Source: JAGTRI01 sp964580405 (GTDB lineage: Archaea; Thermoproteota; Bathyarchaeia; Bathyarchaeales; DTEX01). From it: a DNA stretch of 31,368 nucleotides. The DNA is taken from assembly GCA_964580405.1 (NCBI GenBank), contig CAZOKM010000007.1:1-31368 (forward strand), written 5' to 3'. The translations under genes were made by a program, and so were the position numbers. The notes below the pieces were generated by a model. It saw only the letters and a list, made by a program, of their open reading frames with translations, had not been told where the DNA came from and searched no databases. This document shows, in pieces, positions 15,231-22,942 of this stretch (positions within the stretch are counted from its first letter, which is position 1; each line of letters starts with the position of its first letter).

Positions 15231-16583
15231 CTAACTGGGGAACCCTCTGAGGTTGTCGAGGACGATTCTTAACGGTTTCTCTCCTTCTTTGATTTTCAGG
15301 GAAAGCCCAAAGTTTTTTGGTCTATTAATAGCTGGGATGGGCACAAGGAGACGCCTGTTGGCCCAGAAACGCAAGAGAAAGGTTTTCTGTGTAAGGGGCT
15401 TGTGGTCAGCCTCAACCAACACGTCGATTTCAGCCTCGCATTCGCTGCGGTTGACGGCGTCAAGGGCGATATGGGTGAACGGTTGGCTTCTGCCGAGCTT
15501 TATGATTCTGCTCAAGACCGCCTCTCCGTTTCTTGCTGGAATTTCCCAGAGCGCTGAGCCTTTGCCTTCTGTTACGCCTTCTGGGGAGGGTACCTTTTCA
15601 AGGTTGCCGTTTATCCATATTCCTTGGCTCTCGTAGGGCGTGAGGGTTCCCCGGCTGACGCTCCAATAGTCTAGGTCCTTGCCTTCGAAGCTGTCAAGCA
15701 GTACGCCTGGCGTGTACGGCCATAAAGCGTCTTCGGTGATGGTTGTCAGTGAGCTTTCCGCGCCAAAATCCTCTTTATACATCTTTAACAAAATGCTCAT
15801 GTCCGCTGGAATAATGTAGACCGAGCTTCGAAAGCGCGGATTTTCTCCCCCCGTACCCGTTTCGGCGGCTATGTCGCTGTGTAGGCACGGTCCCCACCGG
15901 ATGCCGACGTGATAGGCGTTCCTGCTGGCCAGCGCCATCATGAACGAATTGTCATTTGCCACCCACCCCACAAGCGGGGAAGCCGCCAAGCTCTTCGAAG
16001 TGGACCAGCTGAGGGGAGTCTGCGCAAACTTCGTCGTCCTGAAGAGCTGAATCCAGGGACCTCCGTCGTCGCTTCCTTTATGGTACTCGGACCGTCCGCG
16101 TTCAGCGTCCGAAATCCAGCTGAACCCCTTGTCCTCGAAGAAGGCGAAGGACTTCCGCGCCATCTCAAAGGGAAGATGGTTCTCAGCGGAGAACAGGCGG
16201 CTCTGGAAGCAAGTGTTGAAGGCGGTTATTTTTACGTCCGACGGGAATTCCGTCATCTCGCCCTCGACCCTTACCCGATAGGGTTCAGATGAGAACTTCA
16301 GCTTCATCTTGTAGGGTAGTTCGTCCCGATTGTCGAGATAGCCGTGCAGTACAAGCTCCAGATAATTCTTGGTCCCCTTTTCCTCAATCTTCTTTACTGT
16401 GCAATAGGGACAAGCGCCTCGACCTTCCCGGGGACTTACGCTGACTTGTTCCATGTTGAAGACGAGCTCTGGCTTCGAGGCAAACATCCTAGACGTCATT
16501 TTGACGGAGCACGTCTGGCTTTCCTCATTCCCCATGAGTAGTAGCTCGATTTGGCGGTCTCTTTTACGAGGCATGACCATCAT
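15231..16583 (-). CDS. Unknown 450-residue protein, possibly carbohydrate-related
   Basis: I do not recognise this family. The protein is soluble with no signal peptide or membrane segment. It is rich in beta-type sequence, Trp, Phe and Tyr, contains a single CPYC motif (about 58-61), and its last third (from about LLDSFEGKDLDYWSVSRG) reads like a beta-sandwich of the carbohydrate-binding type. Three Met codons occur within the first four codons (16583, 16580, 16574). A purine-rich aggtagag lies just upstream, so the first or second is likely. It stops with TAG. It lies on the same strand as the URO-D-fold gene (86-base gap upstream) and the DUF72 and GH42 genes, which suggests a sugar-related setting but proves nothing about function. 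Confidence 0.7.
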   Translation of the reverse strand: MMVMPRKRDRQIELLLMGNEESQTCSVKMTSRMFASKPELVFNMEQVSVSPREGRGACPYCTVKKIEEKGTKNYLELVLHGYLDNRDELPYKMKLKFSSEPYRVRVEGEMTEFPSDVKITAFNTCFQSRLFSAENHLPFEMARKSFAFFEDKGFSWISDAERGRSEYHKGSDDGGPWIQLFRTTKFAQTPLSWSTSKSLAASPLVGWVANDNSFMMALASRNAYHVGIRWGPCLHSDIAAETGTGGENPRFRSSVYIIPADMSILLKMYKEDFGAESSLTTITEDALWPYTPGVLLDSFEGKDLDYWSVSRGTLTPYESQGIWINGNLEKVPSPEGVTEGKGSALWEIPARNGEAVLSRIIKLGRSQPFTHIALDAVNRSECEAEIDVLVEADHKPLTQKTFLLRFWANRRLLVPIPAINRPKNFGLSLKIKEGEKPLRIVLDNLRGFPS

Positions 16584-16669
16584 TCACTCTACCTTTTTCT
16601 TGTCTAGTTCATTTTTTGAATTTTCGAGATCGTATTTGCCTTTTCATTGCGGGGTGACACTTTGAGGTT

Positions 16670-17773
16670 TCAGTGTTCCAGTTTGTCGATTATTTTCGTG
16701 ACTCGGTTGACTTTTGTTTCGTCGGCTGGTGGGGGCAGCTCGTCCGATATGCCCAGAATCAGGTTATTCGGGAATGTGGCGATGATTTTCTTGACGAAGG
16801 CGTCGAACTTCCTGAGGCTGACCACGTCTGGAATAAAGTAGATGTAGGGGATGCCGTCCAGAAGAACCATCTCGTCGCCCAAAGACTTCTCAATGTCCTC
16901 CAAGGTCATGTCCCCCGTTGGCTTAACCGTTAGGGCTTCGACCCCGTCCAGGCCGGTCTCCCGCAGCATGGGAAGCAAGGGCTTTGCCCAGCCGTCAACG
17001 TGGACGTGGACGAACTTGCCCTTCTTGTGCAGGTACTCGCTCCTCTTCTGGTAGATTGGCAGGCAGTACTTCCTGAATAGCGTCGGCGAGGTGATTCTCA
17101 CGTCTATGTTCTCCCCAAGATTGAGTATCTTGACAGGCGACGAGCCCAGGGACTCATAGAACCTGTCGTTGTGCCGTTCGACGGCCTCCATGAACCCCTC
17201 GACCGCGGACCGTTGCCTGAACAGGAGGCTGACGGTTCTCTCCACCCCCGCGTAGTTAATCATCAGGCTTTGAAGCGCTGACCTGGGGAAAAAGTAGGAC
17301 AGGATTCCGTGCCCCCCAAGCTCTCGGTTCATCCTGTCGTAGACTTCCTGCACGAACTTGACGTGGATGTTTTCCAGCACGTAGCTGAGGGGCTTGAGGT
17401 CGTCGACGCCCTTGATCAGGTATTCGACGTGCCTTGAGGAGAAGCCCAGCTCGTCCTTCAGGCTGACCTGCCTAAGCGCGCCGTAGGGCGTCTTGATATC
17501 GAGTGCAGTGGACTTTTCGTCTTGCTGGGTTGTGTACTCGATGTCCCCCGTGGTTTCGATGGCGACGAAGCTGTCCGCGTAGGACCCCGAATAGCAGCGC
17601 CAGCTGGCGCCCCACTCCCTGCAGACGTCCAGCATGCTCATGCCCGCGAACTTGGGGGGCATGGTTCCCCGAGCCTTGTTGACAACGTACCAGAACTCGT
17701 GCCTGACGTTCCAGGGGACCCTTTCCTTCGGTTTCCGTTCGAAGACGGCGAGTATGTCCTCGGAGGGGTCCAT
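16670..17773 (-). CDS. URO-D-fold (uroporphyrinogen decarboxylase family) protein, atypical
   Basis: This 367-residue protein has the uroporphyrinogen-decarboxylase/corrinoid-methyltransferase fold, seen from ILAVFERKPKERVPW near the N terminus, LNLGENIDVRITSPTLFRKY in the middle, and KFVHVHVDGWAKPLLPML followed by GLDGVEALTV. The family includes heme-pathway HemE and zinc methyltransferases of the MtaA/CmuA type. The HxCx(n)C zinc set of MtaA-type enzymes is not seen (HVHVDG, no later Cys partner), and the N terminus lacks the HemE pattern, so neither activity can be assumed. No corrinoid-protein gene is adjacent. The ATG at 17773 is chosen over TTG 17782 because a TATA-like box lies 25 bases upstream, fitting a leaderless mRNA. 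Confidence 0.75.
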   Translation of the reverse strand: MDPSEDILAVFERKPKERVPWNVRHEFWYVVNKARGTMPPKFAGMSMLDVCREWGASWRCYSGSYADSFVAIETTGDIEYTTQQDEKSTALDIKTPYGALRQVSLKDELGFSSRHVEYLIKGVDDLKPLSYVLENIHVKFVQEVYDRMNRELGGHGILSYFFPRSALQSLMINYAGVERTVSLLFRQRSAVEGFMEAVERHNDRFYESLGSSPVKILNLGENIDVRITSPTLFRKYCLPIYQKRSEYLHKKGKFVHVHVDGWAKPLLPMLRETGLDGVEALTVKPTGDMTLEDIEKSLGDEMVLLDGIPYIYFIPDVVSLRKFDAFVKKIIATFPNNLILGISDELPPPADETKVNRVTKIIDKLEH

Positions 17774-17793
17774 GGGCAACAATTATGATTCTT

Positions 17794-17803
17794 ATGTATT
17801 AAT
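17794..17803 (-). promoter_or_regulatory. TATA-like box for the first URO-D-fold gene
   Basis: The minus strand reads ttaatacata, centred 25 bases upstream of the ATG at 17773. It supports that start and a leaderless transcript. Confidence 0.45.
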
Positions 17804-17849
17804 CATAAACGGTGTTATACGCCAATTCTTCAGAGTTGTTTTTGGCTTT

Positions 17850-17862
17850 TTTAAGTTAAAAT
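17850..17862 (+). promoter_or_regulatory. TATA-like box for the small membrane protein gene
   Basis: ttaagttaaaata lies about 50 bases before the GTG at 17906 and only about 10 bases before the GTG at 17867, which favours the downstream start. Confidence 0.35.
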
Positions 17863-17905
17863 ATGTGTGACGCCTTTACATTGTGTTCAGGCAGAGGGAA
17901 AGGCT

Positions 17906-18577
17906 GTGGCGACTGCTGATGTCTTCACCGAGAATCCTCCTCCGGTTCCGATGCTGCTGTTCCCTTCCAAGATACGCAAGTACGTCCGTCTTCGGGGTCC
18001 GCAGGCTCACGAAAGCATCAGTAATCTCATCGACGAGGTCCCAGGCTCCAGAATAATCTCATCGAGCGAAGGAGAAACGTTGACGACAAAGGTGAGATTG
18101 GACGGGTTATTCGGGGCTTCCGCGACCGTCAACGTCGTCTCGGAGGGGGAAGTGAGTGCCTTGGACATTGCCTTCAGCTACTGGAGGGCGATGGCTATCT
18201 CGTTCGTAATCGGCACCGTCATGATCTCGTTGTTACTGCTGGTCTTCATGAACACCCTCGTGGTCGTGGGCTTCGCCCTCGTAATCCCCCTGATTATTCA
18301 CGCCAGCAACACGGCGGTCGAGTTTCTGGACGTGCTGAACAAGACCATGCCCTTCATCCAGAAGGAGGTTGCCCAGAAAGCCCTAGAGGCGAACCGCGAA
18401 AGGTGGAAAGCCACGCCCAAGGACACCGAGAAGCTCCACAGGAGGCTCAGCGAGAAACACGTCAAAACGTGGGGCAACACGAAAGTCTTGGAATACAAAA
18501 TCGCCGAATACAAGGTTCAGGGCTTAACCCGCGACGAGGCAATCAGAAAAGCCGCCGAGGAAGAAGGCGTGGAATAA
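17906..18577 (+). CDS. Unknown membrane protein with two central helices
   Basis: This is a 223-residue protein from the GTG at 17906. I do not recognise the family. The N-terminal third is soluble (PSKIRKYVRLRGPQAHESI), two adjacent hydrophobic helices occupy about residues 96-140, separated by a short MNT turn, and the C-terminal third is basic and helical (KALEANRERWKATPKDTEK). It ends with a segment resembling a small helix-turn motif, GLTRDEAIRKAAEEEG. A longer start at GTG 17867 exists. The inner GTG is preferred because gagggaaagg lies just upstream and the TATA-like box is better placed. It is convergent with asnS with 32 bases between stops. Confidence 0.65.
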   Translation: MATADVFTENPPPVPMLLFPSKIRKYVRLRGPQAHESISNLIDEVPGSRIISSSEGETLTTKVRLDGLFGASATVNVVSEGEVSALDIAFSYWRAMAISFVIGTVMISLLLLVFMNTLVVVGFALVIPLIIHASNTAVEFLDVLNKTMPFIQKEVAQKALEANRERWKATPKDTEKLHRRLSEKHVKTWGNTKVLEYKIAEYKVQGLTRDEAIRKAAEEEGVE

Positions 18578-18609
18578 ACAATAGAGAACAAAGTTAAGAC
18601 GCATTTTGG

Positions 18610-19914
18610 TTACGGGTAGACTCTGTTGATGAGCCTCGGGAATGCTATGGCGTCCCTGATGTGTTCGAGCTTGCATATCCACGCGATGACGCGTTCGACG
18701 CCCAGCCCGAAGCCCGAGTGGGGCACCGACCCGTATCGCCTGAGGTCCACGTACCACGCATAGTCCTTCGGGTTCAAGTTCTCCTCCTCCATCCGCTTCA
18801 GGAGCTCGTCGAGGTCGTGAATTCTCTGACCGCCGCCCGTGATTTCGCCGTACCCCTCAGGAGCTAAAAGGTCAGCTGATAAAGTAACTTCGGGGTTCTG
18901 TGGGTCGGGCTTGTGGTAGAAGGCTTTGATGCCCTTTGGGAAGTGGGTGACGAAGAACGGCTTCGCGTAGTCCTCGGTGAGCTGCTTCTCCTGCTCCCAG
19001 CCAAGGTCTTCCCCGTATTGTATCTGGACGCCCTTCTTGGCGAGGGTTTCGACGGCCTCGTCATAACGGAGCCTCTGGAAGGGAGGCATCATCTCCTGAA
19101 GCTCCTTTGCTGGTCTGCCCAGAGACTCGAGCTCCATAGACGCCTTCGCAGCCAACGACTCGAAGACGTGCCCTAGTAGGCTTTCTTGGACCTTCATGAC
19201 GCAGTCTAGGTCGCACCAAGGCGCTTCGGCTTCAAGGTGCCAGTACTCGGTCAGGTGCCTGCGGGTCCGGGACTTCTCCGCCCTAAACGACGGCGCGAGC
19301 GTGTAGATTTTTCCTAGGCTAGCTATGGCTGCCTCCGCGTACAGCTGCCAGCTCTGGCTGAGGAAGGCTTCCTGCTCGAAGTATTTCACAGAGAAGAGGG
19401 TTGAGCCTCCCTCGCACGCCGCGGTTATTAACGTTGGAGAGTGGAACTCGGTGTACCCGTTGGTCTGGAACCACTCTCGGGCTGCCTCGAGGAACTTTGA
19501 CCTCACGCGGAGTATGGTCTGCATCTTCTGGTTCCGTACGTACAGGTGCCTGTTGTCGAGGAGGAACTCTGGGCCGTGAAACTTCTTGGCGATGGGGTAG
19601 CCATCCTCCGCCAACTGGACGACGTTCATGTCCTCGATTCTAATTTCGTAGCCTCCGGGAGCTCTCTTGTCCTCGAAGACCGTGCCCGTGAGCTCCAGCG
19701 ACGATTCTTGGGTCACGTTCTTGGTTGCTTCGAACTTCTGGTCGTCCACTTTGCCCTTCTTCATCGTGCACTGGATCAAGCCCGTCCCGTCGCGCACCAT
19801 GAAGAAGTGGATGCCGCCGCTTGACCGCATGTTGTCGAGCCAGCCGTGGACCTGCACCTTCTCTCCCGTGTACTTACCTGAAAGAATAGACGAAACGTCG
19901 ACGAACCCGTTCAT
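18610..19914 (-). CDS. asnS: Asparagine--tRNA ligase
   Basis: This 434-residue class IIb aminoacyl-tRNA synthetase has an N-terminal OB-fold anticodon-binding domain (about 15-110, VQVHGWLDNMRSSGGIHFFMVRDG) and a catalytic domain with motif 2 (about SFRAEKSRTRRHLTEYWHLE) and motif 3 (GFGLGVERVIAWIC). The segment DYAWYVDLRRYGSVPHSGFG and the ending AFPRLINRVYP point to AsnRS rather than AspRS. Its presence suggests direct charging of tRNA-Asn rather than only the GatCAB amidotransferase route. The start is the ATG at 19914, with gagggt about 6 bases upstream. The next gene upstream on this strand begins at 20681 and lies 95 bases away from this start. Confidence 0.95.
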   Translation of the reverse strand: MNGFVDVSSILSGKYTGEKVQVHGWLDNMRSSGGIHFFMVRDGTGLIQCTMKKGKVDDQKFEATKNVTQESSLELTGTVFEDKRAPGGYEIRIEDMNVVQLAEDGYPIAKKFHGPEFLLDNRHLYVRNQKMQTILRVRSKFLEAAREWFQTNGYTEFHSPTLITAACEGGSTLFSVKYFEQEAFLSQSWQLYAEAAIASLGKIYTLAPSFRAEKSRTRRHLTEYWHLEAEAPWCDLDCVMKVQESLLGHVFESLAAKASMELESLGRPAKELQEMMPPFQRLRYDEAVETLAKKGVQIQYGEDLGWEQEKQLTEDYAKPFFVTHFPKGIKAFYHKPDPQNPEVTLSADLLAPEGYGEITGGGQRIHDLDELLKRMEEENLNPKDYAWYVDLRRYGSVPHSGFGLGVERVIAWICKLEHIRDAIAFPRLINRVYP

Positions 19915-20009
19915 GACAGACCCTCAAGACCGCGTATTGGGGAAGATGTTTGTCGCTGGCTTCTAAAAGATTTTCCCATCAAAGCCCAATCTGGCGAGTG
20001 CATTTTGAA

Positions 20010-20681
20010 TTATGCTGTTTCTTCGGGTTTCTTCGCTGCCTTGTACAGCTTTTTCTCGTAGGCGCCCTTCGGCTTGAACTTGCCCCTGAAGGTCCTCGGG
20101 GTAGCCCTCCGCCTTTCGATGTTCTTATAGCGTGCCAGAGTTTTAGCCACCTTCGTCTTGGACGGCTCCAGCGGCTTCCGCCTTTGCCGCCTGAGGGCTA
20201 AAGCCTTGAAAGCAGGCGAAACGGGCTTGCGCCTCTGCCGTTTCTTCGGAGCATCTACTGAGACTGTCTTCTCCTTCCTGAAGAACACCTCCTTTTTCGC
20301 CAAGTCCACTCTCTCGACTTTCCAGCCGACCGTCAGCCACGCTTCGGACGGCGAGTGGCTTGGGCTATTGCTCCACCAGCCTTCGTTGACGTAGGCGGAT
20401 TCTGGCAGGCCGTCGCCGAGGACTTCCTCAAAGAACTTGAACGAGAGGCTCACGAAGCTCGAATACTGCGCCCTCCGGACGAGGAACTTGCTAAGCGGGG
20501 CGTACTTGCTCCGCGGGGCAGCGGGCATGAGCCTCCTCTTGGCGCAGCCCAGACACATCGGCTTGCCTTCGTCGTCGCGGACCAGGCAGTTCCTACAGTA
20601 GAGCTTTCTACACCTTTCGCACCTGGAAAGAACGTAGTAGGGATACGAGACGCCACAAAGCGAGCATTCCTCCTGTCTCAT
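20010..20681 (-). CDS. Treble-clef (FYVE/RING-like) zinc-finger protein with basic C terminus
   Basis: This 223-residue protein starts at the ATG at 20681; a GTG two codons upstream is an alternative. The N terminus has eight cysteines in the order C-x2-C-x11-C-x2-C-x4-C-x2-C-x10-C-x2-C (about residues 6-46), the cross-brace spacing of FYVE and related two-zinc treble-clef fingers. A middle region (about 60-130) is uncharacterized. The C-terminal half is highly basic with repeated RRQRRKP/KRQRRKP patterns, as in nucleic-acid or ribosome-associated proteins. A TATA-like ccataagc sits about 25 bases upstream, implying a leaderless mRNA. It is not a recognised family to me. Roles in RNA/DNA binding, or in a ubiquitin-like system if the finger is RING-like, are only speculation. 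Confidence 0.7.
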   Translation of the reverse strand: MRQEECSLCGVSYPYYVLSRCERCRKLYCRNCLVRDDEGKPMCLGCAKRRLMPAAPRSKYAPLSKFLVRRAQYSSFVSLSFKFFEEVLGDGLPESAYVNEGWWSNSPSHSPSEAWLTVGWKVERVDLAKKEVFFRKEKTVSVDAPKKRQRRKPVSPAFKALALRRQRRKPLEPSKTKVAKTLARYKNIERRRATPRTFRGKFKPKGAYEKKLYKAAKKPEETA

Positions 20682-20822
20682 AGCCACAACAACCAGCGCG
20701 AAGCGTGCTTATGGTTCATAAGAGATTATCCAGCAACGAAATAAAGGTTAACTCGTCGAAAACCGTGTTTTGGGGAAAACCGTTAAATCGCCAAAGCATG
20801 AAAATGATGAGCAATTGTCCGC

Positions 20823-20828
20823 GGAGGG
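20823..20828 (+). promoter_or_regulatory. Shine-Dalgarno that sets the kdgK start
   Basis: ggaggg lies 7 bases before TTG 20836, inside the longer open frame that begins at 20770. It makes the shorter protein the better call. Confidence 0.6.
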
Positions 20829-20835
20829 TTCAGGC

Positions 20836-21870
20836 TTGGATAAAGTCGTGACTTTCGGCGAGGTCATGCTTAGGCTCACGCCACCCAACTTTCTGAGGTT
20901 CGTTCAAGCGAGGTCGTTCGACGCAATTTACGGCGGGGGCGAAGCCAACGTCGCCATGGCTCTAGCTCAGTTCGGCGTTCCTGTGGACTATGTGACAAGG
21001 CTCCCAGCCAACGCGATTGGGGAGGCTTGCCTTTACTACTTGAGGCAGTACGGCGTCAGCACGGGCAAAATTGTTCGTGGTGGAGACAGGCTCGGAATCT
21101 ACTTCATGGAGATGGGCGCAGCCCAGAGGGGAAGCGAGGTGATCTACGACCGCGCCAACTCGTCCATAGCCAACATCGAGCCCAGCATGGTCGACTGGGA
21201 CAAAACATTCGCCGACGCATCCTGGTTCCACTGGACGGGCATAACCCCAGCAATCAGCAAAGGCGCGGCAGAAACGTGCCTCGTAGCAGTCAAGAAAGCC
21301 AAGGAAAGGGGACTCACGGTTTCGTGCGACTTGAACTACCGCGCCAAGCTGTGGAAGTGGGGGAAGACCGCGACCGAGGTCATGTCAGAGCTCGTGAAGT
21401 ATGCGGACGTCGCTGTGTGCAACGAGGAGGACGCGGAGAAGGTGTTCGGCATCAAGGCGGCGGGCGTCGACGTCGTGAAGGGCAAGGTGGAGGCTGAGAA
21501 ATATCTCTACGTCGCTCAGAAGCTGACGGAAGCTTACCCGAACCTGAGCAAGGTCGCCATCACGTTGCGGGGAAGTATAAGCGCGAGTCACAACACGTGG
21601 TCAGCCGTGCTCTACGACGGAAAAACGTTCTACACCGCTCCTACTTACGACATCACGGACATCGTCGACAGGGTCGGCGGCGGAGACTCCTTCACGGCTG
21701 GGCTGATCTACGGAATCCTCAGGTATGGCAGCGACCTCCAGAAGACCCTGAACTTCGCGGTGGCTGCCTCGTGCCTCAAGCACACGGTCTTCGGCGACTC
21801 GAACGTCGCCTCGGTCGCTGAGGTCGAGAAAATAATGTCGGGGATAACGTCGGGCAGGGTTTCAAGGTAA
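20836..21870 (+). CDS. kdgK: 2-keto-3-deoxygluconate kinase, PfkB family
   Basis: This 344-residue ribokinase-family sugar kinase most resembles 2-dehydro-3-deoxygluconokinase, which phosphorylates KDG to KDPG. Signature 1 region YGGGEANVAMALAQFG is at about 32-47 and signature 2, DRVGGGDSFTAG, at about 278-289, with catalytic Asp near 284. The N terminus VVTFGEVMLRLTPP is KdgK-like. The frame is open to a TTG at 20770, but TTG 20836 is chosen because ggaggg at 20823-20828 sits 7 bases upstream. The KDPG-aldolase fusion gene follows 23 bases downstream, so the two are very likely one operon and catalyse successive steps. Confidence 0.88.
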   Translation: MDKVVTFGEVMLRLTPPNFLRFVQARSFDAIYGGGEANVAMALAQFGVPVDYVTRLPANAIGEACLYYLRQYGVSTGKIVRGGDRLGIYFMEMGAAQRGSEVIYDRANSSIANIEPSMVDWDKTFADASWFHWTGITPAISKGAAETCLVAVKKAKERGLTVSCDLNYRAKLWKWGKTATEVMSELVKYADVAVCNEEDAEKVFGIKAAGVDVVKGKVEAEKYLYVAQKLTEAYPNLSKVAITLRGSISASHNTWSAVLYDGKTFYTAPTYDITDIVDRVGGGDSFTAGLIYGILRYGSDLQKTLNFAVAASCLKHTVFGDSNVASVAEVEKIMSGITSGRVSR

Positions 21871-21893
21871 CAAAATGGTTGAGGGTGGATTGT

Positions 21894-22913
21894 ATGACTA
21901 AATTCATGAAACACGTTGTCGTCGGAAAAATTTTGGAGCAAGGTTTGGTGCCCGTCTTCTACCAAGACGATTTGGAGACGGCGAAGAAAATCGTTCAGGC
22001 GTGCGTGGACGGCGGACAGAAGGTCGTCGAGTTCACGAACAGGGGCGACCTCGCCTACCAAGTGTTCGCGGAGCTCGCTAGGTGGGTCAACGCCCAGTTC
22101 AAGGACGTCATCATAGGCGTCGGCTCGGTCATCGACCCCGTCACGGCGGCGCTCTACATCAACAGCGGAGCAAACTTCGTCGTCGGACCCGTGCTCAACC
22201 CCGAAATCGCCAAGGTCTGCAACCGCCGAAAGGTGCCGTACTCGCCGGGGTGCGGAAGCGCCACAGAAATTTCACAAGCCGAAGAACTGGGGTGCGACAT
22301 AGTCAAGGTCTTCCCGGGCGAGGAGGTCGGCGGGCCAGCCTTCATCAAGAACATGCTGGGACCGTGCCCGTGGGTCAAGCTGATGCCGACGGGAGGTGTG
22401 GACACGACGCGCGAAAGCATCTCAGGATGGATAAAAGCCGGGGCAGCCGCGCTGGGCATCGGGTCGAAGCTGGTTTCGAAGGAGGCTGTCGCTGCGGGAG
22501 ACTACGAAGCCATTACGAAGAAGACCGAGCAGTGCCTCTGGTGGATAAAGGAAGCTCGGGGAACCCCGCTGTTCCTCGGAATCGAGCATCCGGGCTTGTA
22601 TCCTGACGGGGCGTCCGCCGACGAAATCGCGAGCTGGTACGCGGAAACCTTCAAGTTCACGAAGACGGAGGGCAACTCGTCCTTCTTCATCTCGGGTCAG
22701 GGGGCGGGTAGAATCGAAATCATGAAGAAGCCCGAGCCCATGAACTGCCACATCGCGGTGCGGGTGTCGAACTTCGAGGAAGCCTGCAAGCATCTCCAGG
22801 AAAAGGGCGTCGAACTCGAGGAACCCAAAATCAGTAAGACAGCCAAAGCAGTCTATCTCAAACAGCCAGACCCCGCGGGTAACAGGGTCCACCTGCTCTA
22901 CATGGCTCCCTAA
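21894..22913 (+). CDS. KDPG/KHG aldolase fused to a C-terminal VOC (glyoxalase-like) domain
   Basis: This is a 339-residue protein. Residues about 5-215 form a class I KDPG/4-hydroxy-2-oxoglutarate aldolase: VPVFYQDD, VVEFTNRGD with Glu about 46, VGPVLNPE, SPGCGSATEI, DIVKVFPG with the Schiff-base Lys about 138, and MPTGGVD. It would split KDPG into pyruvate and glyceraldehyde-3-phosphate. Residues about 226-339 are a VOC/glyoxalase-bleomycin-resistance-type domain (LGIEHPGLYP, GRIEIMKK, CHIAVRVSNFEEACKHL, DPAGNRVHLLY). The domain is an unusual addition, since most KDPG aldolases are about 210 residues. The ATG at 21894 is chosen, with gagggtgg about 5 bases upstream; the frame opens at TTG 21879. 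It is cotranscribed with kdgK. Confidence 0.85.
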   Translation: MTKFMKHVVVGKILEQGLVPVFYQDDLETAKKIVQACVDGGQKVVEFTNRGDLAYQVFAELARWVNAQFKDVIIGVGSVIDPVTAALYINSGANFVVGPVLNPEIAKVCNRRKVPYSPGCGSATEISQAEELGCDIVKVFPGEEVGGPAFIKNMLGPCPWVKLMPTGGVDTTRESISGWIKAGAAALGIGSKLVSKEAVAAGDYEAITKKTEQCLWWIKEARGTPLFLGIEHPGLYPDGASADEIASWYAETFKFTKTEGNSSFFISGQGAGRIEIMKKPEPMNCHIAVRVSNFEEACKHLQEKGVELEEPKISKTAKAVYLKQPDPAGNRVHLLYMAP

Positions 22914-22942
22914 ACCCGTTTTCCGAAAAAAGGAAACGATAC

